A stretch of 64,000 nt of DNA from Paraphoma chrysanthemicola. Taxonomy: Eukaryota > Ascomycota > Dothideomycetes > Pleosporales > Phaeosphaeriaceae. The DNA lies in contig JAGMWG010000004.1 in assembly GCA_020744225.1 (NCBI GenBank), positions 1,240,001 through 1,304,000 on the forward strand. Reading direction: 5' to 3'. The notes under the pieces were generated by a model. It was not told the DNA's origin and made no database searches. It was given only the letters and a program-made list of their open reading frames with translations. Every line of letters starts with the position of its first letter. Within the stretch, counting starts at the first letter, position 1. Positions 43,129 to 54,991 of this stretch are shown here, in pieces. The position numbers were made by a program, and so were the translations under genes.

Positions 43129-45512
43129 GGTGGTGGTTTTGTCGAGTGTCGCGTGGTGCAAGGCTCGGAACCTCAGCTTCGGGCGGTCGGTAGTAGTGGC
43201 ACGCGCTCAAGTCAATGACTGCGCAAAAGTTCCCCAGATTTTCGAGGGGGATCGGATTGTAGATGAATGAAGGACCGAGTGCTTTGGCGAAGGATACCAA
43301 AGGCCGGCGATCGCTACACGTTCAGGGATCTAGAGGTGCAGTCCCTTGGCGGCTGCCGCGATAGCAGGCAAAGGAATATAGCTCGAAACGACTTGACGCA
43401 GAAAAGCGTCCGGCGGCTGTTCAACAGAACAACACGAGAAAGAAGAGACAAGATGGTGTATACGGGTGACGACCGCTAGCAAGACGAAGCACGACTCCAA
43501 TAAGCGTAACGTTCGAGGGGTCCGTGGTTATATGAGATGCCGGACATTACCAGAGCTTGGTACCTACCGTTTCCCTCGCGAGCGCTCGGACAGATTTCTT
43601 TAAGGATCAACCCCCAGGGATGTGCGAGCGCAGAACGCCTCCCGGTGGGGTGTCAGATAGGTGATGGCAACTTGTCAGCCAATGTTCGGCCGTGGGTCGT
43701 CGCGGCACACTGGGCTTTGGCGAGTTGCGGCTGTCGAACCGCGCTCGCGGGATGCCGGCTTGGAAGTACCCTCACCAGCCTGGAGCGGAGCCTTGCGGTC
43801 GCGAGACGATCGTCAAGATCTGCTTTTTCGCGACTTCAACTGCCCTGGGATCGCCATACAGCAATAACGACGAACTCTTGGTCTGATAGCGGAGCACTCT
43901 AGGAGGAGAGCTCAGCAGAGCCCATGCAGCGCCCATGCAGCGCCGTCGTCTATCAGCACTTGCGGGCAGAAACACTAAACAGTGGACGCATTGATGTTTA
44001 GCGACAGGCTCGTAGATAACGTCACAAACGCTGATAGGCTGCACGCGCCCAGCATATGGGAACTCGGCGGTGCGTCTGCGTGGTCTACCCCAGCGGGTCT
44101 TTGGAGGGCTGGGCACAGAGCCGATTAGGCAAAGGCCCGTCAGCTAAATCCGGCGATCGCATGGAAACACGCATGAGCACTCGAACCCGACTGCGAAAGC
44201 AATGAAGTCTAAGACCTCGTCCGGTGTTTGTCGATACGATTCAGGAGACGCCTGCCCACTCTCCTGAGGATGCCATGACGCTCAAGCTTCATGGCATGTC
44301 TTCTCGACAGGACAGCCGCCCGCCGCCGGCCACGTCCTTATCAGCGCCACTCGAGGGCACGCGTTGCAGTCTGTTTGAAACTCAAATCCCACGCTTCCGC
44401 TCAGTCCATCCCGCGACGCCGCAGCCTCCAACCGCAGGTCCCCAAGCCACCCAAACGGCCTTGTCCATCATCTCACGACCCCGGACATTCCCCTGGTGTT
44501 ATGTCGACATTTGTTTCCTTCTGCGCACACTTCTAGGATTCGCCTCCTGCATCAGTGCATCAAACAAGCTAGACCGTCCCGCTGGTACCATCCTGTGGTT
44601 TCCAAAGCCTGAATGGCGTGTTGCTTTTTATGCCCAGACGCCCTGATCTGTCACTGTACCTGGTGCGACAAGGTGCTGCTCAGGCTGAATAGCGCGGCCT
44701 ATCTGTGCATTTGATATAGATATTGTCGATATTTCGGTATACCTTGCTAACGTACCTTGCACGTTTGCTCTGCTTACATGGCTGATTTCGTACGGCTTGA
44801 TTGCTCTTGATAGCCGAGATACGAGTGATTGGTGGCTGAAGTTGGAATCACTGGCGCCATGGGCTGAGACAGTTGAACGGTGAGGAAGCGGCACCAAGTA
44901 TCGAGTACAAGATTGGGTGCACTGCTTGGAAGTTGTGATACGTTGCTGAGAGAATTGATCGTGTCTTCGATCAAGTGAAGTAGCTGCAGCCAAACCAATT
45001 TGGCGTGCGGAGCTCCATCAGACACATCAACAGGGCAATTTTTGTAGGCCAGCTAGATATCGCCGAGCTTTATGGATCCAGCCTGATTTGTTGGTGTTTA
45101 ACATTGCGGACACGTCCACAGCAAATATGTAGCGAAAAAAATATAGCAAGTTTCGATTCTCGATTTGTGAGTCGATATTCGACCTCTCTCAAACTACTGC
45201 GGTGTTCGACGCATCTCATCGAGACTGGTCGCGACCGGTGATGGCCAAGGTCAGCAAGTCAAGTTGCATATCTTTTGTGTTCTTCCAGCAACGAAAGTCG
45301 AATCGTTGGCCTGGATGCTGGCGACTCACTAGCGAGCACCAAAGGAACACCCAGCCGAGGCTGTGGTCGTCCAACATCGAAAGCGATGTCTGGAATATGC
45401 GTGAAGCTAGCAGGGCACGAAACGCCTGTCCGTCCACAGACGATAGCGGACGCCTATCCTAGCAGTCCCCGTGAATTGAGATCTCATTGCCTTTCATAAT
45501 TCCGGAAATTGC
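43129..45512. other. Long intergenic region upstream of ammonium transporter
   Basis: About 2.4 kb with no supported gene. Several plus-strand frames (for example 43537-43902 and 44224-44646) lack domains and overlap others. The part next to 43128 is the transporter's promoter, and HGATAR/YTATCD elements occur at about 43360, 43648, 43882, 43950, 44032 and 44335. Could also hide an unspliced or non-coding transcript. Confidence 0.45.
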
Positions 45513-46687
45513 TCAAGGATGCATGGGTGTGCTTGATTCTGCTGGTGTACCCCTTCCTGGTGTTGCTGAATCTGTTCCGGCTTTCCTCTTCTTTTTCTTC
45601 TTCCGCGGTATGAGGGCCGGCGGATTGATCACTGCACTTCTAAGCGACAAGTAAGACCCACACGTCAAACAAATGTTGTCAGGCAGCACGGCGCAGAATA
45701 CTGCAACATGTTAGCTCAGTCCTCTCAATATGCTTTCACAGACGTACTACTCAAACACACACTACAAACATAACCAATGTCGACCACCTTCCGGTGACAG
45801 AAGCATGCTGCACGAAAATCGACTCCTCCAGCGCTCGGTATCACGAGACTATTGCGTGCGGTTGCATCAGGCAGGAAGGCCATCATGAGATATTGCAGTA
45901 GTCCTTCAGGACGTTCTGGCTTCATGTAGACTCCACCTGTCGCATCACTTGCCTGCTGCAGCAACACTGTGTCTCCTGCCAACTTCAATATGTCGATTGG
46001 TATCTTCTTCCTCTGTGCGGCGAAGATGGAGTTCATGACAGGTATGTATTGATTGGCTAAGTCGCCTGATACGGAGATGATGAGAATGCGGGAGGTGAGG
46101 GGGATACGATCGACGTGGGTGTTCTCAGAATCAGCGAGCGCGGCGAGGGACATGCTTTCCGCCGAGGCAGCCGTTGGCGCATGTAGCATGCTAGACTTGT
46201 TGATATACGTCAAAGCCAAGGATATAGCACCGCCAATAAGAGTTGTAGGGGTCGCTGCGAGATGTTCTTCCTTCGTTTCTTCAAGTAGCTTCGCGAAGTT
46301 TTCTAGAATTGCGCTTTCGACCAAGGCAAATGCGCGGTATTTGTTGGGATTCTCCGCCACTTGAGGACCTTTGGTTTCGTTCCGTCCGTTTGTTTCGACA
46401 TCGCCATTTGTTCCAAGTCGTACCTGCGGCTTGGGAGGGGTCGGAGTCGGGTACAAAAAGGTGGCTTTGTGTGAGTGTGAGGCGATAACCGCGACCTCGT
46501 TCGCATTGCCTGACGCTAGATGAGCATTGATAAAGACGAGTATATTGGCCAAGGCGGCGGACAGTGCAAGCGATGACGATAGATGTGCCCATGCGTGCGG
46601 ATTCGTGTCGAGGACAATGGCCAGCAGAGAGGGAGGCGGAGCTGTGTCAGTTTTCACATGACGGTTGGAACCATCGATCGTGTTCAT
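45513..46687 (-). CDS. TFB4: TFIIH core subunit Tfb4/p34
   Basis: Exons 45748-46687 and 45513-45700 (47-bp intron with GTACGT donor), 375 residues. The N-terminal von Willebrand A-like domain starts PSLLAIVLDTNPHAWAHL and includes ILIISVSGDLANQYIPVMN, DILKLAGDTVLLQQASDATG and LLQYLMMAFLPD. The C-terminal zinc region (CFCHRKVVDIGYVCSVC, then FC and CLTCGSYL after the intron) is the p34 Zn-finger; splicing is needed to complete it. The tail is a basic KKKKKRKAG patch. Structural subunit of TFIIH in transcription initiation and nucleotide excision repair, partner of p44/Ssl1. Confidence 0.95.
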
Positions 46688-47181
46688 TATGGTCCTTCAG
46701 GCCTCAGAGGGCGCTGTGTTGATCGCTATGAGACGCGCAGTTGCATGCTCCTATATGCCGCCATCGACGTACTTTGCGATGTGTCGTGAGCTCGATTGTG
46801 GACAGGAAGTGGTGAATTTAGGCGATGACGAAGTTCGCGCAGGCGGTAAAGTCCGTGCGCAATCGCGTGACCACGTGAGTTCGTACTTCTTTCCTTGACA
46901 CTCTTACCAATGACACAGCATGCGTCCAAATGTGGGTAATATTCCCAGCTGAGTACACTTAACCAGGCCGTCATCTACATTTCTTTTTGGGAGGCCCGAC
47001 CAGTCTAGCCCCTGCACCTAGCACACCATCAGCCAAAATTTGCTGACCTGAGTCACCCTTTCCGTAAAAACATGAACAGTAGGTACAACGCGTGCAAGCG
47101 CCGCCGACTTCCCGAATTTGAGATTTCTTTCTCGCAATCACCACATTTCGTCCCCACTTGAGCTTCTTTCAAGTCTTCATA
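46688..47181. other. Divergent promoter region, TFB4 / arylamine N-acetyltransferase
   Basis: About 490 bp between divergent starts, no gene supported. Confidence 0.55.
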
Positions 47182-48264
47182 ATGGCTGCTCCATCGGTCT
47201 TCAGCGAAGACCAAATAGCAAACTATCTTAGGTACATTGACTTTCCCGAGCACCTTCAAACCCAAAGATGGTCCGGAAACTCATCAAAGGATATCCATTT
47301 CCTCGGACAGCTTCATGTCTACATGATCTCTACCATACCGTACGAGAATCTGTGGCTGCACTACAACCCCACACACACGAACAGCATTAAGCCACAGGAC
47401 ACGTACACCAATATCGTGAGCAATGGAAGAGGACGGGGTGGATACTGCTTTCAAGTATCTATCTTGTTCAATCACATCCTGCGCGGGCTCGGATTTCCTG
47501 CGTACCTTGTCCCAGTCCGGATCCGACATCGCGTTGATGGCATTCCGCAAGGTGATTACAGTGGGTGGGTTCATCTTGTCAACCTGGTTACTTTGACGGA
47601 TGGCACCAAATGGGCATTCGACGTCGGCTTCGGTGGAGACGGGGCAACGGCACCCGTTCAGCTTGTGCACGACCGTCCACAAACAAACTTAGGCAGCCAG
47701 GAGATCCGACTCTGGCATGATTGGATTCCCACTCAATTACACAGGACGGAAGCGACGAAGCTTTGGATCTACCAATATCGTAACAGTGCAGAGCAGAACT
47801 GGAACTCCTTCTACGCCTTTTCAGAGGCCGAAGCTACTGAGCAGGATTTTTTTAATCTCAATTGGTACACGGGCTCCCACCCTGAATCTTTCCAAACTTT
47901 CACCTGCATCATTGTCAAGTTCCTTCGACGCCCCAAGCATGGAGCTCAGGGCAAATACGACGACCAAGAGATCTTTGGCAAGCGTATGCTGATCAACGGG
48001 GTCGTGAAGGAAAACCTGGGCGGCAAGACCAAAGTCGTAGAAGATTGCAAGACGGAGCAGGAGAGGCTGGATGCGCTAGAGAGATGGTTCGGTATGACAT
48101 TCACGGACGAAGAGAAGGCAGGCATTCGCGGTTGGGGTACCGAGCTGCACGGCGACGGTAGTGAAGGAGTCGTCGCTGGGCTAGGGGTCAGAGGAGAGAC
48201 ATGGCAGATACAAAGAGGCAAAGACTGGCGACGGGCATGGACCAGTCCCTCCAAGATGGAATAG
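47182..48264 (+). CDS. Arylamine N-acetyltransferase
   Basis: Single exon, 360 residues from the ATG at 47182 (the upstream frame opens with a non-ATG codon). The catalytic triad is visible: Cys89 in RGRGGYCFQV, His131 in SGWVHLVNLV and Asp147 in FDVGFGGDGA. YLRYIDFPEH at the start and TIPYENLWLHY are also typical. The C-terminal extension beyond the third domain is long (about 80 residues). These enzymes transfer an acyl group (acetyl or, in fungi, malonyl) from CoA to aromatic amines; in Fusarium a relative detoxifies plant benzoxazolinone products. Donor preference cannot be read here. Confidence 0.93.
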   Translation: MAAPSVFSEDQIANYLRYIDFPEHLQTQRWSGNSSKDIHFLGQLHVYMISTIPYENLWLHYNPTHTNSIKPQDTYTNIVSNGRGRGGYCFQVSILFNHILRGLGFPAYLVPVRIRHRVDGIPQGDYSGWVHLVNLVTLTDGTKWAFDVGFGGDGATAPVQLVHDRPQTNLGSQEIRLWHDWIPTQLHRTEATKLWIYQYRNSAEQNWNSFYAFSEAEATEQDFFNLNWYTGSHPESFQTFTCIIVKFLRRPKHGAQGKYDDQEIFGKRMLINGVVKENLGGKTKVVEDCKTEQERLDALERWFGMTFTDEEKAGIRGWGTELHGDGSEGVVAGLGVRGETWQIQRGKDWRRAWTSPSKME

Positions 48265-49611
48265 GGTCACACACTCTGTTTTGTACCATAGGTAGACTTT
48301 CTGATTAGATTGAGGATCGTGCTCCAAGCTCGATGCGGGCAGGTGCGAACTCCAGGTCAGTAAACATGGTCACCGCTGCTTGATATATCTGCCGCGCTTA
48401 GTACTACCGGCCTTGTCAAGTCAAAACTTCTGCCCACGTTATTGTTGAACTTCAAGCAGTTCGCCGACCTTCGCCAGGGTATTGCATGGCATGCAAAGCC
48501 GTGCACACTGCAAGCAAAAAGATTGGCTTACTCGAAACGCAAAATCGTCGCTCAAAGCGAGCAAAATGGGAAAAGACACCGATACACACCCATACCTCTT
48601 CCTCTTATGCAACGCTGTATTATATTAGTAGGACAAGAAGAAAATCGGCATGGAAGCTGACGCAAAAAATTCTGTACATCTTTCGAGGCTTTTCTCTGGG
48701 TCTTCGCTCTTCTCATCCGCGAAAGATATTATCGCGCAAAGTACTGCTTTCGCAGCCTGCTTCGATGCTCGCCGCATGCCGTGCAAGGCTCGGGGCGCGA
48801 TGGCCGGTCGTTCCGCCCAGCTTGAGTCTTCCAACCAAAGCGTTAGAACCAAACACACTCCCAAACACAGTGTGTAAGCAACAAGATCTCGTCTACACTT
48901 ATTTCACAAGCCCCAGAATCCGGATCCGCAACCGATTTTCCAGTTTCAACCTCTAATGCTCTCGGCATGAGGCAATGAAGGCAGCCCCAAAGGCCTCAAT
49001 ATCTAGGACCATCGGACGCAGTACCAGCAGTGTCCGACCATAACATTGAGCACAAGAACGCAATTGAGTAGGAATTCTCGAGAGATAATATGTTCCTGGC
49101 TTCAGCACGACATCTCGAGAGGCCCGCTCCTGGTAGGATTCAACACTGGCAGTAATTGCGTCCTTCCGCGCCGTCATGTCCGTACGAGACGTCCCGTAAA
49201 GCGTACCCATCTTGGGCCGTCGATCGGGCTTCGCTTCTGTACAATTTCCAGCCAAGATGTCCGAGATGTGCAAGCAGTGCGGAGTACTTCATATTGAGGA
49301 GACACGAGCAAGCGGTGGCGCTGCCAAAAAGATACCGAGGCACAGGAGCTCTAGCAGCTACCTTCCCCACCACACTGCGAGGAAATGGGCTCGTTGTCGC
49401 ACCGCGTCTGTCTTGCGTAAGCATTCTACAGGTTCAGCCTGCCGCCTCCCCGGTTTTTCAGCTGGTCGAGTCAGGCGCGTTGGACGCCTCGGGTCGTAAG
49501 AATTGCCATATCTGGGGAAACCCTGCATCTCCATAATTCGGACTCCGCATCATCTGACGCTCTCCGATACCACTCCTTCTCCAATCCCTCTCGCCTTGAA
49601 CGACGTTCACG
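48265..49611. other. Long intergenic region upstream of monooxygenase
   Basis: About 1.35 kb. Overlapping small frames on both strands (for example plus 48650-48877 and minus 48953-49273) have no domain, and most open with non-ATG codons. Nothing supported. The last part is the monooxygenase promoter and leader. Confidence 0.45.
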
Positions 49612-51616
49612 ATGATCAAAGAAACCATCCGGCGAGTTAATGGGTACCAGCACAATGCGTACACGTACTACCCAGTCATCATTGTCGGTGCTGGTGCTTC
49701 TGGCATTGCTATGGCATGCCAGCTGAAGCAGCAGCTGGGGTTTGACCAGTTCCGTATATTCGACCGTCAAGCTGGTATTGGAGGAACGTGGTGGATTAAT
49801 CGTTACCCCGGAGTAGCATGGTAGGTTCCCGCAGAGCTCCCACTGTCATATATTTTGACTTATCCGGTGGTCTCATGGAAGTTAACATCAGCTCAGTGAC
49901 GTACCTGCACTATTCTACTCCTTCTCGTTCGCACAAAACCCGACTTGGACAGCGTTTTATCCTCCCGGTCAAGAAATTGTTGCGTACTACCACGAGGTGT
50001 GCGAGAAATATCAAATAACGGACAAGATCGAGCTGAACACCGATATCGAGCAATGTCGATGGCTGGAGGACGAACAGCTGTGGGAAGTCACAATTCGTCG
50101 GATGGCAGCTGGCATGGGCGATTTATCGGCTAAAGATCGTGCAAAGGTTGTTGAAGAGAAGGGCGAATCAGCCGTCTACTCCGAGACCGAAGTTGTCAGA
50201 GCGAAAGTTGTTGTGAGCTGTGTTGGAGGTCTGGTCGAGCCAAAAGGCTGGCCGGAAGAGATCAAAGGTATTGAGAACTTCAAGGGCAAGATGTTCCACT
50301 CGGCAAGGTGGGACGAGACAGTCGATTTTAAAGGCAAGAATGTTGTTGTAGTGGGCACAGGATGCAGCTCGGCACAACTTGTCCCAAGGCTTCCCGATGC
50401 CCCGTACAACGCGAACCATGTAACTCAGCTAATGCGTTCGCCCCCATGGGTCGTCCCCAGCACCACCCCGCCAGGTGGAGATAAATGGTGGGAGGAGAAT
50501 GGTCCGAAACTGATGAAGAGGATTCCAGGATTGAAAGAACTACTCCGATTCATGATCTTCGCCGGAGGTGAGGATCAGTTTTACAAGCTTTTCCCGAACA
50601 CGCCTTATGCTGAAAAGCAGAGAAAGATCTATGAAGGCAAGGTACTCGAACACATGCAGAGACTTGTGCCTAAGAAATACCACGAAATCATGACGCCCGA
50701 TTATGGTGTTGGTTGCAAGAGACGGATCTTCGACAAGAAGTGGCTAAAAAGCTTGAACAACGAGAAGATCGAACTCACCACGCAACCTTTCAATCGCGTC
50801 ACTGATACTGGTATTGTTGTTGGACCTGGTGCAACATATCCAGCGAACGTCAAACAGGAAGACTACCCAGAGCGCGAAATACCAGCGGATATTATCGTCC
50901 TGGCCAATGGCTTCGACACCACGCGTTGGCTGCATCCTTTGAAGGTTGTTGGCAAAGGTGGCAAGGACCTGGTCCACACAATGGAAGAACGAGGTGGTGC
51001 ACAAGCGTACCAAGGAACAGCTATGGATTCATTCCCAAACTTCTTCATGATTTTTGGACCAAATACAGCCACCGGCCACAGCTCTGTGGTTATGGCCAGC
51101 GAGAACATGGTCAAATACTCTCTCAACTTTATCAAGATGATCCTGAACGGCGAGGCAACGACAGTGGATGTCAAGAAAGAGGCTGAAGTTGCGTTCACAG
51201 CTGAGTTGCAGGAGGCTCTCAAGAACACAGTATGGCGAAGTGGTTGCTCGAGCTGGTACACTACCAAGGACGGCTGGAACTCCACGGTTTACCCGTACGT
51301 ATTTGAATGTTATAGCAATGGCCATGCGGATACTAATTTTCGCAGATATAGCCAAATCGACTTCTGGAGGCGATGCACATTCCCCAAATGGAGTGATTGG
51401 AATATCGTGTACACTCGTAAGGGTATTCGGAACAATCGACGACGAAGTGCAACACGTGTTCTCGCTACCGTGCTTGCGATTGTTGGCGCGTATCGTTTCC
51501 GACAGAGCGGACTGGGCGTGAAAGACCTCAAGACTGTGCTGCAGAAGTTTGTGCAGGGTTCTTTGGCAAGTCTACTGGAGTTGCGAACAGTGGTGCAGAA
51601 GCAAATCGGCGCTTGA
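49612..51616 (+). CDS. Baeyer-Villiger-type flavin monooxygenase
   Basis: Exons 49612-49820, 49897-51294 and 51346-51616, 625 residues. The FAD Rossmann motif is VIIVGAGASGIAMACQL, followed by GGTWWINRYPGVACDVPALF, completed only by splicing out 76 bp. The Baeyer-Villiger fingerprint FxGxxxHxxxWD is present (F198, G200, H204, W208: FKGKMFHSARWD), and the NADPH motif is VVVVGTGCSSAQLVP. The third intron-like element (51295-51345, 51 bp, GTACGT, ACTAAT branch) is a multiple of three. A hydrophobic stretch near the C-terminus (VLATVLAIVGAYRF) may be a membrane anchor. Oxidises ketones to esters or lactones; the substrate is unknown. The next gene is a co-oriented Zn2Cys6 regulator. Confidence 0.93.
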
Positions 51617-51963
51617 CATTTGAGATTAAGCTAATGATACTCCATCAAATAGACTAGTTTAAGACGACAATTCAAGAGTCCATCACGTAGCTATTCTCTT
51701 GTAACCACTGATCTTTGATGTCCTCGAGGCGTAAGTTGCTGCAGGGAACATGTTGCGCACATAGGCTCCGGACGGATGCGACTTCGGATCGGACGATCAA
51801 CCCCAGGTTAAGTGAGCCAATCACACTCGCGACAACTCGGATGTTCCGTCCCCGCAAATCGAGCTCCCCAATTCCGCGCTGCTCGTTTGATAGCACCGAC
51901 TTGCGCATCCAACACACCTTTTCCGCGACTTACTTTTGGGGAGGATCCCTGCCGACGAAGCCA
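51617..51963. other. Intergenic / leader of the second Zn2Cys6 gene
   Basis: 347 bp between two co-oriented genes. The regulator's frame is open upstream here with ATGs at 51715 and 51841, so part of it could be coding if translation starts earlier. Confidence 0.5.
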
Positions 51964-54383
51964 ATGATGAGCCCGACGTCGGCGACCGGACACGACAGGA
52001 ACAATGCGAGCGACACGATGAGCCCGCCGGGCGACTTGAGCAGCAACGCGAAAAGGAAGAGCGAGGACGGGTCGGGGCAGCCGCGAGCGAAGCGCAACCG
52101 CTACATTTCCATTGCGTGGTATGCAACGGGCGCGTCCGCCGGCTCGGAGCGCCATGGCTAAAGCAGAACAGCAATGAGTGCAAGCGGCGCAAGATCAAGT
52201 GCAACGGCCAGACGCCGTGTCAGCGCTGCGGCAACCTCAACCTCGAATGCCTGTATGCGCCGAACTGCTGCAACAACTTCAAGGAATCAGAGTGCGGCGC
52301 CCAGCACCACATTCGCATACAGGACGCGGCTGACGATACGACAGCGAGTTCAAGCAGATGTCGGCGCATCTGGCGTCCCTCCAGCAGCAAGTCGACGACC
52401 TCTACAACAACCTCAGCAGCCTCAAAACGCAGGTCGATGTGCAGAGCCACAATGGCTCCATCGGCACCCCTTTCAACGGCATTGACTACCAGCAGGCGCC
52501 CATGCTTCCTCCACAGTCATCGCGGTCGCGGACCAGGTCCATCAGCAAGCACCCGCGCTTCCACGGTCCCACGTCGACCGCATTCAACCTGGGAGTCGCT
52601 CGATCCAGCCTGAAGACGATGGGCATCACGGCAGCAGAGGACGGCGAAGACGAGGGCGTCGTCACCAGCGATAGGACACCCAGGCCCTCTCCGCCCAACC
52701 CGACCGCCGTCCTCCCAAAACTTCCTCTCCACGCCGATAAAGACCCAATTTGGAACATCTCGAAGCATGAAGCTCTGAGGCTTGTTCATGTCTGGCATGA
52801 AGAGCAAGGTGTCATGTACCCCATATTGGAGATTGACAAGGTGTTGCGCTACGCAGAGATGCTCTTCTCGTTCGTAGAGGCTGCAGCACGGTCGGGCCTC
52901 ATGCAGGGTGCTTTACCGGGGGCTGATGCCATCATGGACGAGCAGACAAGTGTATTGAAACTGGTCCTGGCCATCACACTTGTCTTGGAGGGCAAGGGAA
53001 AAGATGCTTTGGGAGAGAAGCTCTTTGAAAATGTGCACAAGGTCGTGGAGAAGACACTGTCTGACCCAGTCAGTCTCCATGGCATCAATCTTCTAGCACT
53101 GACCGTAAGCAATCCCGCTTTTATGCAACCAACACGCTGACTTGAATAGGCCATGTACCACTTCACCAAAGATGATGAAGCATTAGCTTGGCGTGTCGTC
53201 GGCTTGGCTGCGCGTCATTGTCTAGAGCTGGGTCTGCATCGTCGTGAGACGTATGCGACACTCTTCCCAGACCCAGACGAACAGGCTGCCGCTATTCGGA
53301 CGTTCTGGTGCATCTATGTACTTGATCGGCGGTGGAGCTTCGGAACCGGCATGCCGTTCGCGCTTCAGGACACTGATATCGATCCCAACATACCGAAGCC
53401 GGTAAGCAACATATCGATTCTAGTAAGCAGTCTCATACTAATGTGGACAGGATGTATCGACACATGAGTCGACGCCATATCTCAATTGCATGATATCTTA
53501 CAGCATCATCGGCTCAAAAGTGTGGAAGTCAGTTGCCGACGTCGCCTCACAGGAGAAGATCAACAAGGAGGATATTTCCTTTCTAGATTTCCAGGTTCTC
53601 AATTGGCATAGGTCAATACCAGACTCGCTCAAGTTCGTTCATCCCGACAGCGGCCGACATATCGATCCTCCAGCACGTGTATTGCATCGCCTTCAGGTTG
53701 TCCTGTACCTTCGCGCCAACCAGATGCGGATCCTCATCTACCGGCCCGTCCTCCACACGGCAACTACAATCATGGAGAATTTAGAGTTCGCCCATGTTGT
53801 CGTCAAGGTCGCAAAGGATACCATTCGTATTCTGACATTCATAAACCAAACATCGGACATATATCGATCCCAGCAGACAATGTTCAACTACTTCCTCATA
53901 TCGGCGCTGGCCGTGCTCTTCCTTGCTGTTGCTCATGCACCCGCAGAATTCAGTCAACAGAGTCGGGATGAGTTCTATATGGCCCTGGAGCTTGTCCGCG
54001 GGCTGTCTTCCAACTCTTACGTCTCCAAGCGCTTGTGGAAGACCATCAAGACCTTGAAGGAGGTTGGCCCAAGACTTGGGTTATTAGTACGGCACGACGA
54101 CACGAGCGACGCCCATTCTTCGGCTGCTGTTGCGATGGCGGGACTTGCTGGTCATCAGGTCGATGAGATGGCCCTATTCTCCAATGGTCGGAATGGAACG
54201 AATCTGGACACCCCACATGGTATGGCAAGCGACCTGACTACGCTGTTTGAGGCCGCGGGTGGCACCTTCAATCTCAATGGATTTGGGGGACCGTCATCCG
54301 ACCTGCCAAACAATGGAGAATATGTCAATGCGTTTGGGCAGGAGAACGACGAGCTTGCGAGAATAATGAGAGACCTATTTTGA
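51964..54383 (+). CDS. Zn2Cys6 transcription factor (Fungal_trans, PF04082 type)
   Basis: Five exons (51964-52118, 52172-52291, 52345-53104, 53150-53401, 53451-54383), 739 residues. The first intron splits the first zinc cysteine codon; joined, the cluster reads CNECKRRKIKCNGQTPCQRC with the sixth cysteine at residue 78 (C52, 55, 62, 68, 71, 78). A short coiled coil follows (MSAHLASLQQQVDDLYNN). The middle-homology domain includes LPLHADKDPIW, WRVVGLAARHCLELGLHRRE and FWCIYVLDRRWSFGTGMPFA. Nuclear regulator; its position directly behind the monooxygenase suggests it may control it (inference). The start was chosen as the first of two adjacent ATGs after a leader-like stretch; upstream in-frame ATGs exist. 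Confidence 0.9.
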
Positions 54384-54991
54384 GGGACGCAGCTTTACAG
54401 GCTACTTGGACAAGAGCTTTAGCGGTCATCTCGTAGAATAATAATTCTGTGCTCGGGCGACCGTCCTATACTGAATTAGTATTCCAATTTTTGACACAGA
54501 GGGTGTTCCTGATCACGTGCATTGTGATGATCGCCTTGGGCTAGCCCAGGCAAGCCTCGAACACCCCGTCTGCCACAACACTCCACCCACTTTGCCGTGT
54601 GCACATTCACTGAACCTTTTCACCTAGTGGTAAAGGACAGAATCGACTCTAGAGCCCGCATCGAAGCTGCGCGTAGATCTTTACGATTGCTCAAAGACCC
54701 CTCCCCCACCTTCATCTCTCGCACCACAGCTCCCGCGGGACCCTGCCTGTCTAGCTCCACGCAACGCACATGCGATAAACAGGGCCACGAGTGTGGCTTC
54801 TCGAAGCGCACCATCGGAATTCCTCCTGTTCCTCTGCAGCGACACACGCTCCTTGCATGCGACCGACCGATCCTGCACCCCCACATCCGCATTTTCAAAT
54901 ACCATCGCTGTTTGATAGCCGCGCGTAACAGCTACGCGCAGCGTCCCGATCCCGCAGCACAGTGGCGCACGTTATACACGAGGCCGGCAGC
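54384..54991. other. Intergenic upstream of CK2 beta
   Basis: About 600 bp, promoter and leader of the CK2 beta gene. Open frames on both strands are shadows without domains. Confidence 0.5.

Noticed and set aside
44165..44190. Sequence resembling a tRNA T-arm (TCGAACCC)
   Set aside because: The flanking bases do not pair into a T-stem, and no matching D-arm or acceptor stem is visible.
44224..44646. Plus-strand 140-codon frame in the 2.4-kb gap
   Set aside because: Composition like its neighbours in other frames, no motif, no splice logic; not supported as a gene.
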